Shown: piece by piece, positions 7,337 through 15,735 of the stretch
Numbering within the stretch: position 1 is the first letter of the stretch
Layout of the letters: each line of letters begins with the position of its first letter
From: Candidatus Hydrogenedentota bacterium
GTDB lineage: Bacteria; UBA8481; J006
DNA: 23,612 nt
Assembly (NCBI GenBank): GCA_003697085.1
Contig: RFFU01000061.1
Location: forward strand, 1 to 23,612
Direction: 5' to 3'
Program-made: the position numbers and the translations under genes
The notes under the pieces: generated by a model
Told to the model about the DNA's origin: nothing
Database searches by the model: none
The model's input: the letters and a program-made list of their open reading frames with translations, nothing else

Positions 7337-9763
7337 ATGCTTTTTTTCTGTTTGAAACCGCTTACACGTTATGTCGGCACTCTAAAGGATTCCTGCTGCA
7401 TCGTCTGGAAAAGGAGTTCGTCCGCGCGAGATCGGATTTCACCGATCCGCCGCAGGCGCAGCCGACTCCGAAGACATATCGGCTTCGTTTCCACCTTCTT
7501 TCTCTTTTCCCTTCCTCTTTCTTTTTTCCTAACACCGTCTCTCGCGTCTGCGGGAACGGGGCCCCGGAGCAATCCGACCTCTTCCCCGCCGGTCACCATC
7601 AAGGTCTGGGTGATGGGGGAAGAAGGAAAGAAACTCGCGGCTCTTCTCGACCGTTTCCACTCTTCCCATCCTTCGATCCGTATCCAACCTCAAACGATTC
7701 CCTGGGGCGCGGCCCACGAAAAACTCATCACGGCCGTGGTCGGCGACATCCCTCCGGACGTCGCGCAGATGGGAACGACCTGGATGCCGGAATTCCAGGG
7801 GATGGGAGCGCTGGCCGATCTTTCCCGGAACATCCAGGCCGATCCCTCGATCAAGTCCGAGTTCTTCTTTCCCGGAGCCTGGAAGACGGTTGAATACGAA
7901 AACGGAGTCTTCGGCATTCCGTGGTATGTCGAGACGCGCTGTCTCTTTTACCGAAAGGATGTCTTAAAGAAGTGCGGCTTCGAACACCCCCCGCGAACCT
8001 GGGAGGAACTGCGTGAGATCGGAGCAGTACTGGCAAAGCGGCCGAACGGATTCGGAATCTCCCTCTCCCCGACTGATCCTCTCCTTTTGGCTCCCTTCAT
8101 CTGGCAGGCCGGAGGTTTCATCCTGGACTCAAAAAAGGACTTGGGAATACTTGAACCTTCTTTTCGGCGCGGACTCGAGTTCTTCGCCTCCCTCTTCCAC
8201 GACGGTATCGCCCCGCTGGGTGATGCAGCCGATCTCGATCCCGTCCAGGCCTTTTCCGACAAGACCGCGACCCTGCCCCTTTTCATTTCGGGGCCGTGGT
8301 CCGTGGAGCAATTGAACCGCCAGGCTCCGCATTTGAAAGGGAAGTGGGGAGTCGCTCCTTTGCCGAGGGGAAAGACGGGGGCCTCGTTTCTCGGTGGAAG
8401 CGATCTCGTCGTCTTTCGGAAAGCAAAACATCCGCGGGAAGCCTGGGAATTCGTGCGGTTTATGGCGCAAGCCGAAACACAAAGGGATTGGTACGTGATT
8501 AGCAACGGTCTTCCTTCCCGACGTGACGCCTGGCGATTACCGCCGCTGAAGGGCAATGCGGACCTGAAACCCTTCGGTATTCAACTCAAATCGGCTCGTC
8601 CCACCCCGATGGTTCCCGAATGGGAACAGATCGGCGCGGTGCTGGCGCGTTTCACGGAGCGAGTCATTCATCGAACGATCGACGTACCGACGGCGCTTCA
8701 AAAAATGGATGATCAGATCCGCCGGATTCTCGAGCGCGACGAACGCCCCCAAAGCTGGCTCTACAAGGGAGGAATTCTCCTTGCGGCGGCTCTTTTGTTC
8801 GGTTTCCTCTTCTTCGGATATCTCCTTCGAACACCGAAAACCTCCGGGAAACGTTCAGGAGATCTGACGGGGATCGATCTGCGGGAACATCCCGCCTATA
8901 AAAAGTCGCTCCTCCTCTTCCTCTCGCCCGCCCTTATTCTCCTCACCATCTTCCTCTTTCTCCCCGTGCTCGCTTCCTTTCTGATGAGCCTGACCAATTA
9001 CGACATCTACTCCATCGCCGACATCGACCGAATGCGGGTCGTCAATCTCGAAAACTACAAAACGATCTTGACCGATCCGCTCTTTTGGACCTCGGTCAAG
9101 AACACCCTCATCTTCGCCGGAATCGGTGGGCCTCTGACGATCTGCGTTTCGCTGGCCGCCGCGTTGGCCTTGGAACGACTTCACACTCTGCGCGCCGTTT
9201 TCCGAACCGGTTTTTTTCTCCCTGTCGTTACGACGCTGGTTGCGGTCGCGGTTGTTTGGAAATGGATCTATCACCCGCGATACGGTCTTCTCAACGCCGT
9301 TCTCGAATTGCTCGGGGATTCCCCGAGGGATTGGTTGGCGGATCCGAGCACGGCGTTGGGATGCCTGATCGCGATGGCCGTCTGGAAGAATTTCGGCTAC
9401 AATATGGTGATTCTCCTGGCGGGGCTTCAGGCGATCCCTCGCCGGTACTACGAGGCGGCCGAGATCGATGGGGCGAACGGCTTGCGCCGCTTCCTCGATA
9501 TCACTCTCCCTCTTCTCTCCCCGACGCTCCTGCTTGTGACCATAATGACAACGATCGGATACCTTCAGTTCTTCGCGGAACCCTACATTATGACGGACGG
9601 CGGCCCGGTCGATTCCACGCTCTCCGTCGTCCTTTATCTCTACCGGAAAGGCTTTCGTTTCTATCGGCTTGGTGAGGCGGCGGCCACGTCCTACATCCTC
9701 TTCTTGATGATCTTCTTCTTCTCGATGGGACAGATTCTATGGGCGCGAAAGAAGGAAGCGTAA
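7337..9763 (+). CDS. Fused sugar-binding protein and MalF-like ABC permease
   Basis: An 808-residue fusion. Residues about 48-71 form a hydrophobic signal/anchor after an Arg-rich stretch. Residues about 86-470 are a family 1 extracellular solute-binding protein (VTIKVWVMGEEG at the N-lobe, WGAAHEKLITAVVGDIPPDV, GIPWYVETRCLFYRKD, then LFISGPWSVEQL and LGGSDLVVF). One transmembrane segment (about 476-498) returns the chain to the cytoplasm. The MalF-type permease follows from about 520, with the EAA loop at 706 (EAAEIDGANGLRRF) contacting the ATPase. The topology is coherent: binding domain outside, permease inside the membrane. It probably imports a di- or oligosaccharide. The start is uncertain: ATG 7337 coincides with the predicted transcript start and no better ATG/GTG/TTG precedes the signal segment. 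The N-terminal 45 residues look atypical. The open frame extends upstream to 7211 but crosses the promoter. Confidence 0.85.
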   Translation: MLFFCLKPLTRYVGTLKDSCCIVWKRSSSARDRISPIRRRRSRLRRHIGFVSTFFLFSLPLSFFLTPSLASAGTGPRSNPTSSPPVTIKVWVMGEEGKKLAALLDRFHSSHPSIRIQPQTIPWGAAHEKLITAVVGDIPPDVAQMGTTWMPEFQGMGALADLSRNIQADPSIKSEFFFPGAWKTVEYENGVFGIPWYVETRCLFYRKDVLKKCGFEHPPRTWEELREIGAVLAKRPNGFGISLSPTDPLLLAPFIWQAGGFILDSKKDLGILEPSFRRGLEFFASLFHDGIAPLGDAADLDPVQAFSDKTATLPLFISGPWSVEQLNRQAPHLKGKWGVAPLPRGKTGASFLGGSDLVVFRKAKHPREAWEFVRFMAQAETQRDWYVISNGLPSRRDAWRLPPLKGNADLKPFGIQLKSARPTPMVPEWEQIGAVLARFTERVIHRTIDVPTALQKMDDQIRRILERDERPQSWLYKGGILLAAALLFGFLFFGYLLRTPKTSGKRSGDLTGIDLREHPAYKKSLLLFLSPALILLTIFLFLPVLASFLMSLTNYDIYSIADIDRMRVVNLENYKTILTDPLFWTSVKNTLIFAGIGGPLTICVSLAAALALERLHTLRAVFRTGFFLPVVTTLVAVAVVWKWIYHPRYGLLNAVLELLGDSPRDWLADPSTALGCLIAMAVWKNFGYNMVILLAGLQAIPRRYYEAAEIDGANGLRRFLDITLPLLSPTLLLVTIMTTIGYLQFFAEPYIMTDGGPVDSTLSVVLYLYRKGFRFYRLGEAAATSYILFLMIFFFSMGQILWARKKEA
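7353..7366 (+). promoter_or_regulatory. LacI/GalR-type operator
   Basis: TGAAACCGCTTACA fits the LacI-family/cre consensus TGWAANCGNTNWCA at every defined position, including the central CG. It lies about 16-30 bp after the predicted transcription start of the sugar transporter operon, an ideal roadblock or repressor position. No LacI-family gene is in the window, so the cognate regulator must be elsewhere. Confidence 0.65.
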
Positions 9764-10599
9764 TGCGCACCGACTCCTCCGAGGGACGCCGCACCGACTT
9801 CCCGCTGCTCTACGCCGCCGCGACGCTCTGCTTGATCATCACTGTGGCTCCTTTCGCCTGGATGTTCCTCTCGTCGATCAAGCCGACCTCCGAGATTCTC
9901 AAGATGCCCCCCGTCTGGCTTCCCTCCACGATCACATTCGAACACTATCGCCGACTCTGGTCCTCGGCATTCGCATCGAGTATGGTGAATTCGGCCGTCG
10001 TAAGCATCAGCATCACGCTCACAACGATTCTCGTCAACTCGATGGCCGGTTTCGCCTTCGCGAAATACCGTTTTCCGGGACGGGAACGGCTCTTCACCTT
10101 GCTTCTGGCCACGATGATGATCCCCGGACAGGTTACGATGATCCCGGTCTTCATCCTTCTCAAGTATCTCGGCCTTCTCAACTCTTACACGGGCCTTGTC
10201 CTACCGGGAACCGCCAGCGTCTTCGCGATCTTTTTGATGCGCCAGTTTATGATGGGGATCCCGGATTCGGTACTCGAGGCAGCGCGGCTCGACGGGGCTT
10301 CCGAACCGCGCCTCTTCGCTCAAATCGTTCTTCCCCTGGCAATGCCCGCCATCGCCACGCTCGTCATCTTCACCTTTATGGCCTCGTGGAACGAGTTCCT
10401 CTGGGCTTTGATCATTATGCTCGATGAATCCAAGTACACCGTTCCGGTTGCACTGGCGGCGCTCAACGGCCAATACGGAACCGATTGGGGACTCTTGATG
10501 GCCGGCTCCGTCGTGACGATCCTCCCCGTTCTCGGAGTCTTTCTCCTTATGCAGAAACATTATATCCGCGGCATCGCCACTTCAGGGTTGAAGGGATGA
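9763..10599 (+). CDS. MalG-like ABC sugar permease
   Basis: A 278-residue inner-membrane permease, partner of the upstream MalF-like domain. There are about six transmembrane helices, the first at about 12-35 (PLLYAAATLCLIITVAPFAW), followed by SSIKPTSEI, typical of MalG/LacG proteins. NSMAGFAFAKYRFPGR and the EAA loop at 172 (EAARLDGASEPRLF, then LPLAMPAIATL) match the family, as does the cytoplasmic C-terminal tail ending in a Gly-rich segment. The ATG at 9763 shares one base with the upstream stop (TAATG) and has AAGGAAG before it; an in-frame start at 9739 would overlap the permease fusion. It overlaps the GH94 gene by 4 bp. Confidence 0.92.
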   Translation: MRTDSSEGRRTDFPLLYAAATLCLIITVAPFAWMFLSSIKPTSEILKMPPVWLPSTITFEHYRRLWSSAFASSMVNSAVVSISITLTTILVNSMAGFAFAKYRFPGRERLFTLLLATMMIPGQVTMIPVFILLKYLGLLNSYTGLVLPGTASVFAIFLMRQFMMGIPDSVLEAARLDGASEPRLFAQIVLPLAMPAIATLVIFTFMASWNEFLWALIIMLDESKYTVPVALAALNGQYGTDWGLLMAGSVVTILPVLGVFLLMQKHYIRGIATSGLKG

Positions 10600-13073
10600 A
10601 ACGACCAAAGGCCAAATCCCTCCGAAATCGTAACTCTCTTCGAGAAAAGATCGTCACTCCCCGCCGGAAAACCACCCGCTCCTCCCCCTCTCCGAAACAT
10701 CTTCGCTATTCCTTTGAGGGAAACGGAGAGGAATTCGTCTTCCACGGTCGGCCGAAGGTCCCTTGGAGCCACGTCCTCACCAACGGACGATTCGGCTCCG
10801 TCTGGACGGACCAGGGCGGCGCCTTCGCATGGTGTGGAAACAGTGTCCTTGACCGGATCACCCGTTGGGAACAGGACCTCGTTCTCAATCGGGCCTGGCG
10901 GACCGTCTATATCGTGGACGGAAGCGGCACGATTCGGAGTCTGACGCCTTCCCCCGCGGGTGAGGAAGCGGAATGGACGATTCGTTATGCTCCCGGAATC
11001 GCACGCTATATCGGGAGGTACGACCGCTATACGACCAGCCTCGAGGTGATCGTTCTTCCCGACTTGAATGCGGAGGTCTGGTATGCCAGTGTCGCTTTTC
11101 ATCGCCCGCCGAACGGGAACAAAACCCTGCGTTTCTTCTCCGCACAGGACATTCTTCTGGGATCGTGGCCGGACACCCACCGGGAATTTCACCGTCTCTT
11201 CATCGAATGTGGTTTGTCGAAGGGACGCGGCCGGCCGGACGTGTTAACGTTTTCGAAGAAGATCCATCCTGCTCCGGGAGTCTCGGAACCCTGGAATGAA
11301 TCGTATCCCGGCGTTGCCGCCCATGCCGCCAGGCCGAAACCGGCGGGATTCGAGACGGACCGGCGGCGATTCTACGGATATGCCGGTTCCTTCAAGCAGC
11401 CGGCCGCACTGCTCGAACCTCCCCGAAAAGGGCTTCTGGGCCCCTGGGGAGACGCCATGGCGGGTTGGGATGTTCCTCGACGAGTCGGCCGGGACGGGAA
11501 GGTCTCCGCCGTTTTCGTTACAACCTTTGGAAGAAAGGAAAGGAGCGCCGTTCACACCGCAGTCAAAGCCCTTCGAGTCCCGCAAGCCGCCGCCGAAGAG
11601 TCCGTCCGTCGTTTCTGGATACGAGAACTGGGAGAAGGAAGCGCTGAGACTCCGTCCGCCGATCTCAATCCGATGATCTCGATCTGGCTCAGACTCCAAG
11701 CCATTGCCAGCCGTCTCTATGGTCGCTGCGCGCTCTATCAGGCCTCGGGAGCAATCGGTTACCGCGACCAACTTCAGGACAGCCTCGTCCTCCTTCCCGC
11801 CGCTCCGGAGCGGACATTGGAGCAGATTCGGATTCACCTCGAACACCAGTTTTCCGCCGGTGATTCTCTTCATTGGTGGCATCCGAAAACGAATTCGGGC
11901 CCGCGCGACAACTGTTCTGATGATTATCTTTGGCCGATCCTAGCGGCTGGAGAGTATTTCCGAGAGACTGGTGACCCTCGTTTTCTCGACCGTAAATGTC
12001 CCTTTCTCGATGCCGGCCCCGCTCCCTATTGGGATCACTTACGGCGAGCAATCGACCGAGCATGGCGAAACCGTTCCCCGCGTGGTCTGCCTTTGATGGG
12101 CTCCTGCGATTGGAACGACGGACTCTCCTCGGCGGGAGACGAGGGGCGCGGAGAATCGGCGTGGGTTGCCCATTTTCTCCATTTTCTCCTCAAGGAAATG
12201 GCCCTTCTGGCCGAGGCGCGGGAAGAAAACCCCGAGGAATTCCTTGGCCGGGCGCGAGAACTCTATCGCCTCGTCAATCGCTATGCCTGGGACGGCGCCT
12301 GGTATATCCAAGGAACGACGGACGGCGGAGCGCCGATTGGAAGCCACCGCTGCCGCGAGGGAAAGATTCACCTCAACCCGCAAACCTGGAGCCTGATCAG
12401 CGGAACGGGGCGGGGGGCGTACGCGGAACGCGGAGAACAGGCACTGTGCTCCGTGGAAAAACATCTCCTCGTCGATTGGGGAGTGTTACTTCTCGCCCCC
12501 GCCTATTCTCGTCCTGATCCCACGATCGGTTACCTCACGCGCTATGCTCCAGGCCGAAGGGAAAACGGAGGTGTCTATACGCATGCAGCCGTTTGGGCGG
12601 CCCGAGCGGCGCGTATCGCGGGGAAAGCGGACCTTTGCCGGCGGATTCTTTTTTCGCTTCTGCCTCCCGTCCGTGGACGCGATCCGCGTTACGAAGCGGA
12701 ACCTTATGTCACTCCTGGAAATATCGACGGACCAGCAACACCCACTCCCGGAAAAGGCGGCTGGACGTGGTACACCGGATCAGCGGCGTGGCTTCAACGC
12801 TGTCTCTTCGAGGACCTTCTCGGAATTCGGAGCCAACCGGAAGGAATCGAGTTCGAGCCGACCGTGCCGCCGGACTGGGTGGGGTTTTCGGTGAAGAGGC
12901 CTTGGCGGGGAAAACTCCTCGAGATTCATCTGATACGCTCCGAGGATGAGGGCGTTGAGGTGAAGGGAAGCCGAGGCGGGATCGCCTCTCTTCCCGGTTC
13001 TTTTCTTCCGGCACGAATTCTTCACGGACGAGGGCCTTTCCGAATCCGCGTGTCTTACAGACCGCGATCATGA
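10596..13073 (+). CDS. GH94 family glycoside phosphorylase
   Basis: An 825-residue cytoplasmic enzyme (no signal peptide; a Lys/Arg-rich start) that should cleave a beta-linked gluco- or GlcNAc-disaccharide with phosphate, giving a sugar 1-phosphate. The N-terminal beta-sandwich contains GRFGSVWTDQGGAFAW. The (alpha/alpha)6 domain has GYRDQLQDSL, LHWWHPKTNSGPRDNCSDDY and DWNDGLSSAG, with the general acid Asp at 508 by homology with cellobiose phosphorylase. ENGGVYTHAAVWAARAA and GWTWYTGSAAWLQR follow as phosphate/substrate-site motifs. Most GH94 members read GDWNDGMNRVG here; this one has SCDWNDGLSSAG, so substrate specificity is open (cellobiose, chitobiose, laminaribiose and others are possible). 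ATG 10596 overlaps the malG stop (ATGA). It sits inside the transporter operon, matching import of its substrate. Confidence 0.87.
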   Translation: MKRPKAKSLRNRNSLREKIVTPRRKTTRSSPSPKHLRYSFEGNGEEFVFHGRPKVPWSHVLTNGRFGSVWTDQGGAFAWCGNSVLDRITRWEQDLVLNRAWRTVYIVDGSGTIRSLTPSPAGEEAEWTIRYAPGIARYIGRYDRYTTSLEVIVLPDLNAEVWYASVAFHRPPNGNKTLRFFSAQDILLGSWPDTHREFHRLFIECGLSKGRGRPDVLTFSKKIHPAPGVSEPWNESYPGVAAHAARPKPAGFETDRRRFYGYAGSFKQPAALLEPPRKGLLGPWGDAMAGWDVPRRVGRDGKVSAVFVTTFGRKERSAVHTAVKALRVPQAAAEESVRRFWIRELGEGSAETPSADLNPMISIWLRLQAIASRLYGRCALYQASGAIGYRDQLQDSLVLLPAAPERTLEQIRIHLEHQFSAGDSLHWWHPKTNSGPRDNCSDDYLWPILAAGEYFRETGDPRFLDRKCPFLDAGPAPYWDHLRRAIDRAWRNRSPRGLPLMGSCDWNDGLSSAGDEGRGESAWVAHFLHFLLKEMALLAEAREENPEEFLGRARELYRLVNRYAWDGAWYIQGTTDGGAPIGSHRCREGKIHLNPQTWSLISGTGRGAYAERGEQALCSVEKHLLVDWGVLLLAPAYSRPDPTIGYLTRYAPGRRENGGVYTHAAVWAARAARIAGKADLCRRILFSLLPPVRGRDPRYEAEPYVTPGNIDGPATPTPGKGGWTWYTGSAAWLQRCLFEDLLGIRSQPEGIEFEPTVPPDWVGFSVKRPWRGKLLEIHLIRSEDEGVEVKGSRGGIASLPGSFLPARILHGRGPFRIRVSYRPRS

Positions 13074-13181
13074 TCGTTTTCCTCACCAACCACCGAATTC
13101 ACGGAACCAAGATTCTCCCGAAACTTACAGGAAGCAGCGAGGGGAATTTAAAAATGCCACCTGGAGTTTTTTAAGATAAGA

Positions 13182-13189
13182 GGAGGTGA
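13182..13189 (+). promoter_or_regulatory. Strong ribosome-binding site of the ATPase gene
   Basis: GGAGGTGA ends four bases before ATG 13194 and fixes that start. The 120 bp between the phosphorylase stop and this gene contain no convincing promoter or terminator. An A/T-rich patch (13145-13176) precedes the site. Confidence 0.75.
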
Positions 13190-13193
13190 AGAC

Positions 13194-14306
13194 ATGGCGG
13201 AGATCATCTTTGATTCGGTAGGCAAAGTTTATCCGAACGGCCAGCGCGCCGTAACGAACGCATCGTTCACGGTTCCCGACGGTTCCTTCACGGTTCTGGT
13301 CGGACCTTCCGGGTGCGGCAAATCGACGCTGTTGAGAATGACGGCCGGGCTCGAAACCATCTCTTCCGGTTCGATCTCGATCGAAGGCGTCCGAATCAAC
13401 GAGGTTCCGCCCAAGGATCGGGATATCGCAATGGTTTTCCAGGATTACGCGCTCTACCCGCATATGACGGTTGCGGAAAATATGGCATACGCATTGCGAT
13501 TACGCGGCTTGGCGCGGGACGAGATCGACCGGCGGATTCGAAATGCGGCCGAGATCCTGGGCCTGACGGCTCTGCTGAACCGAAAGCCGGCACAGATGTC
13601 GGGGGGACAGAGACAACGCGTCGCGGTCGGCAGGGCCATCGTCCGTCATCCCAAGGCCTTCCTCTTCGATGAACCGCTCTCGAACCTCGATGCAAAACTT
13701 CGCGTGCAGATGCGCAGTGAACTCTCGATGCTTCATAAGCGTCTCAAGGCCACGATGATTTATGTCACGCACGATCAAGTGGAGGCGATGACGATGGGGG
13801 ACCAGATCGTGGTTCTCAACGAGGGAAGGATTCAACAGATCGATACTCCGATGAACCTTTATCTTCGACCTCGCAATCGCTTCGTTGCCGGTTTTATCGG
13901 GAGCCCGGCGATGAATTTTCTGGAGATGAGATTGGATGAAGACGGCCGCACGGCCCTCGGGCGAGGGTTTTCACTGGGGTGTTCTGACGCGTTGGCGCGG
14001 GCTCTGGCGCGGACCCCCGAAAAGCGCGGCATTGTCGGAATACGCCCTGAAGACCTGCACGACCGTTTGGAATGGCCCGATGCACCTTCCGACAGGATTC
14101 TGACGGCGGTGGCGGTCAATGTCGAACCGCTTGGTGCCGAGGTCTTCGTCGCCGCGGCCGTCGGTGAAGAACAGATTACGGCCCGATTCCGTGGAGACTT
14201 CATTCCCGAAACCGGTTCCCGCCTCGAACTCGTCCCCGACTTTTCTCGGATTCATGTCTTCCATCCGGAGACCGGAGAACGAATCGAAATTCCGGACGAG
14301 ACATAA
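13194..14306 (+). CDS. MalK/UgpC-type ABC transporter ATPase
   Basis: A 370-residue cytoplasmic ATPase that powers sugar import. Walker A GPSGCGKST is at 37-45, the Q-loop at Gln83 (VFQDYALYPHMTV), signature MSGGQ at 135-139, Walker B FLFDEP with Asp159-Glu160, a D-loop SNLDAKLR and H-loop His193 (YVTHDQ). FIGSPAMNFL introduces a C-terminal TOBE/OB regulatory domain (about 235-370, with GIRPEDL), characteristic of MalK, UgpC and MsmK. Length is normal for the family. It lies downstream of the permeases and phosphorylase and likely serves them. UgpC/MsmK-type ATPases often serve several transporters, so shared use is possible. Confidence 0.92.
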   Translation: MAEIIFDSVGKVYPNGQRAVTNASFTVPDGSFTVLVGPSGCGKSTLLRMTAGLETISSGSISIEGVRINEVPPKDRDIAMVFQDYALYPHMTVAENMAYALRLRGLARDEIDRRIRNAAEILGLTALLNRKPAQMSGGQRQRVAVGRAIVRHPKAFLFDEPLSNLDAKLRVQMRSELSMLHKRLKATMIYVTHDQVEAMTMGDQIVVLNEGRIQQIDTPMNLYLRPRNRFVAGFIGSPAMNFLEMRLDEDGRTALGRGFSLGCSDALARALARTPEKRGIVGIRPEDLHDRLEWPDAPSDRILTAVAVNVEPLGAEVFVAAAVGEEQITARFRGDFIPETGSRLELVPDFSRIHVFHPETGERIEIPDET

Positions 14307-14330
14307 AAGGCCGTTCGCCGTCCGCCAAAA

Positions 14331-14359
14331 TTGTTTCATCCCATCACGGCGGTTATTCT
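14331..14359 (+). promoter_or_regulatory. Possible promoter for the GGDEF gene pair
   Basis: TTGTTT (14331-14336) and TATTCT (14354-14359) are separated by 17 bp, downstream of the ATPase stop and upstream of the leader ORF and GGDEF genes. Both boxes are imperfect. Confidence 0.35.
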
Positions 14360-14409
14360 CTTTCGAGACATCCCGCGATGGACTATGAAAGGAAGGAGGA
14401 GGAGGAAGA

Positions 14410-14505
14410 ATGCCGGCCGAAAACTCGTTTCCCTCATCATTTCGTTTGCCCGTTCGCAACTCGGCGCCCCTCTTCTTCCTTCCTGAAAAAAGGCGGCCCG
14501 ATTGA
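14410..14505 (+). CDS. Possible 31-residue leader ORF upstream of GGDEF genes
   Basis: An ATG at 14410 is preceded by an unusually strong purine-rich site (AAGGAGGAGGAGG, 14393-14405). It opens a 31-residue frame (MPAENSFPSSF... ending in KRRPD) whose TGA abuts the GGDEF ATG at 14506 with no gap. The arrangement would couple translation of the GGDEF protein to the small ORF. The peptide resembles nothing I recognise. Coding evidence is only the ribosome-binding site and position, so this could be an untranslated leader. Confidence 0.3.
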   Translation: MPAENSFPSSFRLPVRNSAPLFFLPEKRRPD

Positions 14506-15735
14506 ATGAACGGTTCCTGGGACATCCTTTTCTTCGCCGCTGCAGGGGGAATCGCGCTTCTTCTTCCCGCAATCAAAAACGACCGCTTTTCCTGGAGAGT
14601 GGCGCTCCCGGCCGGCGGTGCGGCGTTTCTTCTTTCCTTGGGTCTTCACGGCGTCGGAGCGCTTCTTCCGGGAATCGGCTTCACGACGCTCGTCGCGTTC
14701 TCCGGTCTGATCGGCGCCATTATCGGTGAACAAATTCTAAACCGAACACTCTCCCTCGATGATCGAAAGCATGCGATGGAGAAAGAAGTCCATGAGTTGA
14801 GGCAGGAGATTCAAACCATTCGCAAAAGGGAGCGGACGCTTCACCAGCAGATCGAATCGCACCGGGAACTGAACGAACTGGCCGGCCGCTTCGGGCTGTG
14901 CGAGAGCATCGAGGATGTCGAGCGGACTCTTCTCCGATCCGCGCGGACGATCCTCCGCACCGACGGCGTACGCCTACTTCGCCCGGACGGCAGCGGTCCC
15001 GGGTCGGATTTGCCGGAGCCGCTGCGCTTCGCTTCCCGATTGACAAATCCGACCCGCCGCTCGGAAGGAGGCTATCATATGATGGCGGTGCCGGTGCGTC
15101 GGTTGAAGAGCCGCGACACGGCCGTGCTCGTCGTTTTCCGCAGGAGGGAATGGAACCTCAATGAATTCCGGCTCCTCTTCACCATCTGCGAGATCGCGCA
15201 CCAAGCCTTGCTTGCCGCCGAGTTAGCCGACGAAATCAAGTACGCCGCGACTCACGATGCGCTCACCAACCTCTACACGCGCCTCGAGATCGAACGTATT
15301 CTCGGCCGGGAATTTCTCCTCGCCCGCCGCGCACGGCGTTCCATCGCCGTCGCCATCATCGACATCGACCGTTTCAAGCGCATCAATGATTCCTTCGGTC
15401 ACAAGGTGGGAGACGAGGTTCTTGAACGACTCGGCGGTTTGATTCTCGATCGTCTTCGGCTTCCGGCGGGACGATGGGGCGGCGAAGAGATCGTGATCGC
15501 CCTGCCGGGAGGAAAGGCTCGAAACCTTCGCGACGAGCTGCGGAAGTTCCTCCGGTTCGTTTCCTCGGAAATCTTTCTCCCTGACGGTTCGCCCGTGCGC
15601 TTCTCCGGCGGCGTGGCGGAATTTCCTCGAGACGGCGACATGATCGCCGACGTGATCGCCGCCGCCGACGCGGCGCTCTATCGCGCCAAGGACTCCGGAA
15701 GAAACAGAATTGTCTCCTTCGAAGAGGAAGCGTGA
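14506..15735 (+). CDS. Membrane GGDEF protein with probable GAF domain, GGEEI variant
   Basis: A 409-residue putative diguanylate cyclase. Two to three N-terminal hydrophobic segments (about 7-24, 33-52, 55-78) are followed by a coiled coil (about 85-128, KEVHELRQEIQTIRKRER). A GAF-like region (about 125-235) comes next and a GGDEF domain (about 243-405) last. Substrate-binding IDIDRFKRINDSFGHKVGDEVL is intact. The signature reads GGEEI (325-329): the catalytic Glu is kept, the final Phe is replaced by Ile. The inhibitory RxxD site is lost; the aligned segment is RLRLPAGRWGG. If active, it would make c-di-GMP without product inhibition; alternatively it is a degenerate sensor. Weak AAGGCGG supports the start. 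It overlaps the next GGDEF gene by 1 bp. Confidence 0.85.
   Translation: MNGSWDILFFAAAGGIALLLPAIKNDRFSWRVALPAGGAAFLLSLGLHGVGALLPGIGFTTLVAFSGLIGAIIGEQILNRTLSLDDRKHAMEKEVHELRQEIQTIRKRERTLHQQIESHRELNELAGRFGLCESIEDVERTLLRSARTILRTDGVRLLRPDGSGPGSDLPEPLRFASRLTNPTRRSEGGYHMMAVPVRRLKSRDTAVLVVFRRREWNLNEFRLLFTICEIAHQALLAAELADEIKYAATHDALTNLYTRLEIERILGREFLLARRARRSIAVAIIDIDRFKRINDSFGHKVGDEVLERLGGLILDRLRLPAGRWGGEEIVIALPGGKARNLRDELRKFLRFVSSEIFLPDGSPVRFSGGVAEFPRDGDMIADVIAAADAALYRAKDSGRNRIVSFEEEA

Noticed and set aside
13066-13077. Perfect palindrome CGATCATGATCG at the end of the GH94 gene, followed by TTTT
   Set aside because: It has no loop and spans the stop codon; too short and ungapped to call a terminator or operator.
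14385-14486. Second small frame (33 codons, Arg/Lys-rich start) overlapping the proposed leader ORF
   Set aside because: No ribosome-binding site, and its Arg run is just the purine-rich Shine-Dalgarno stretch translated.
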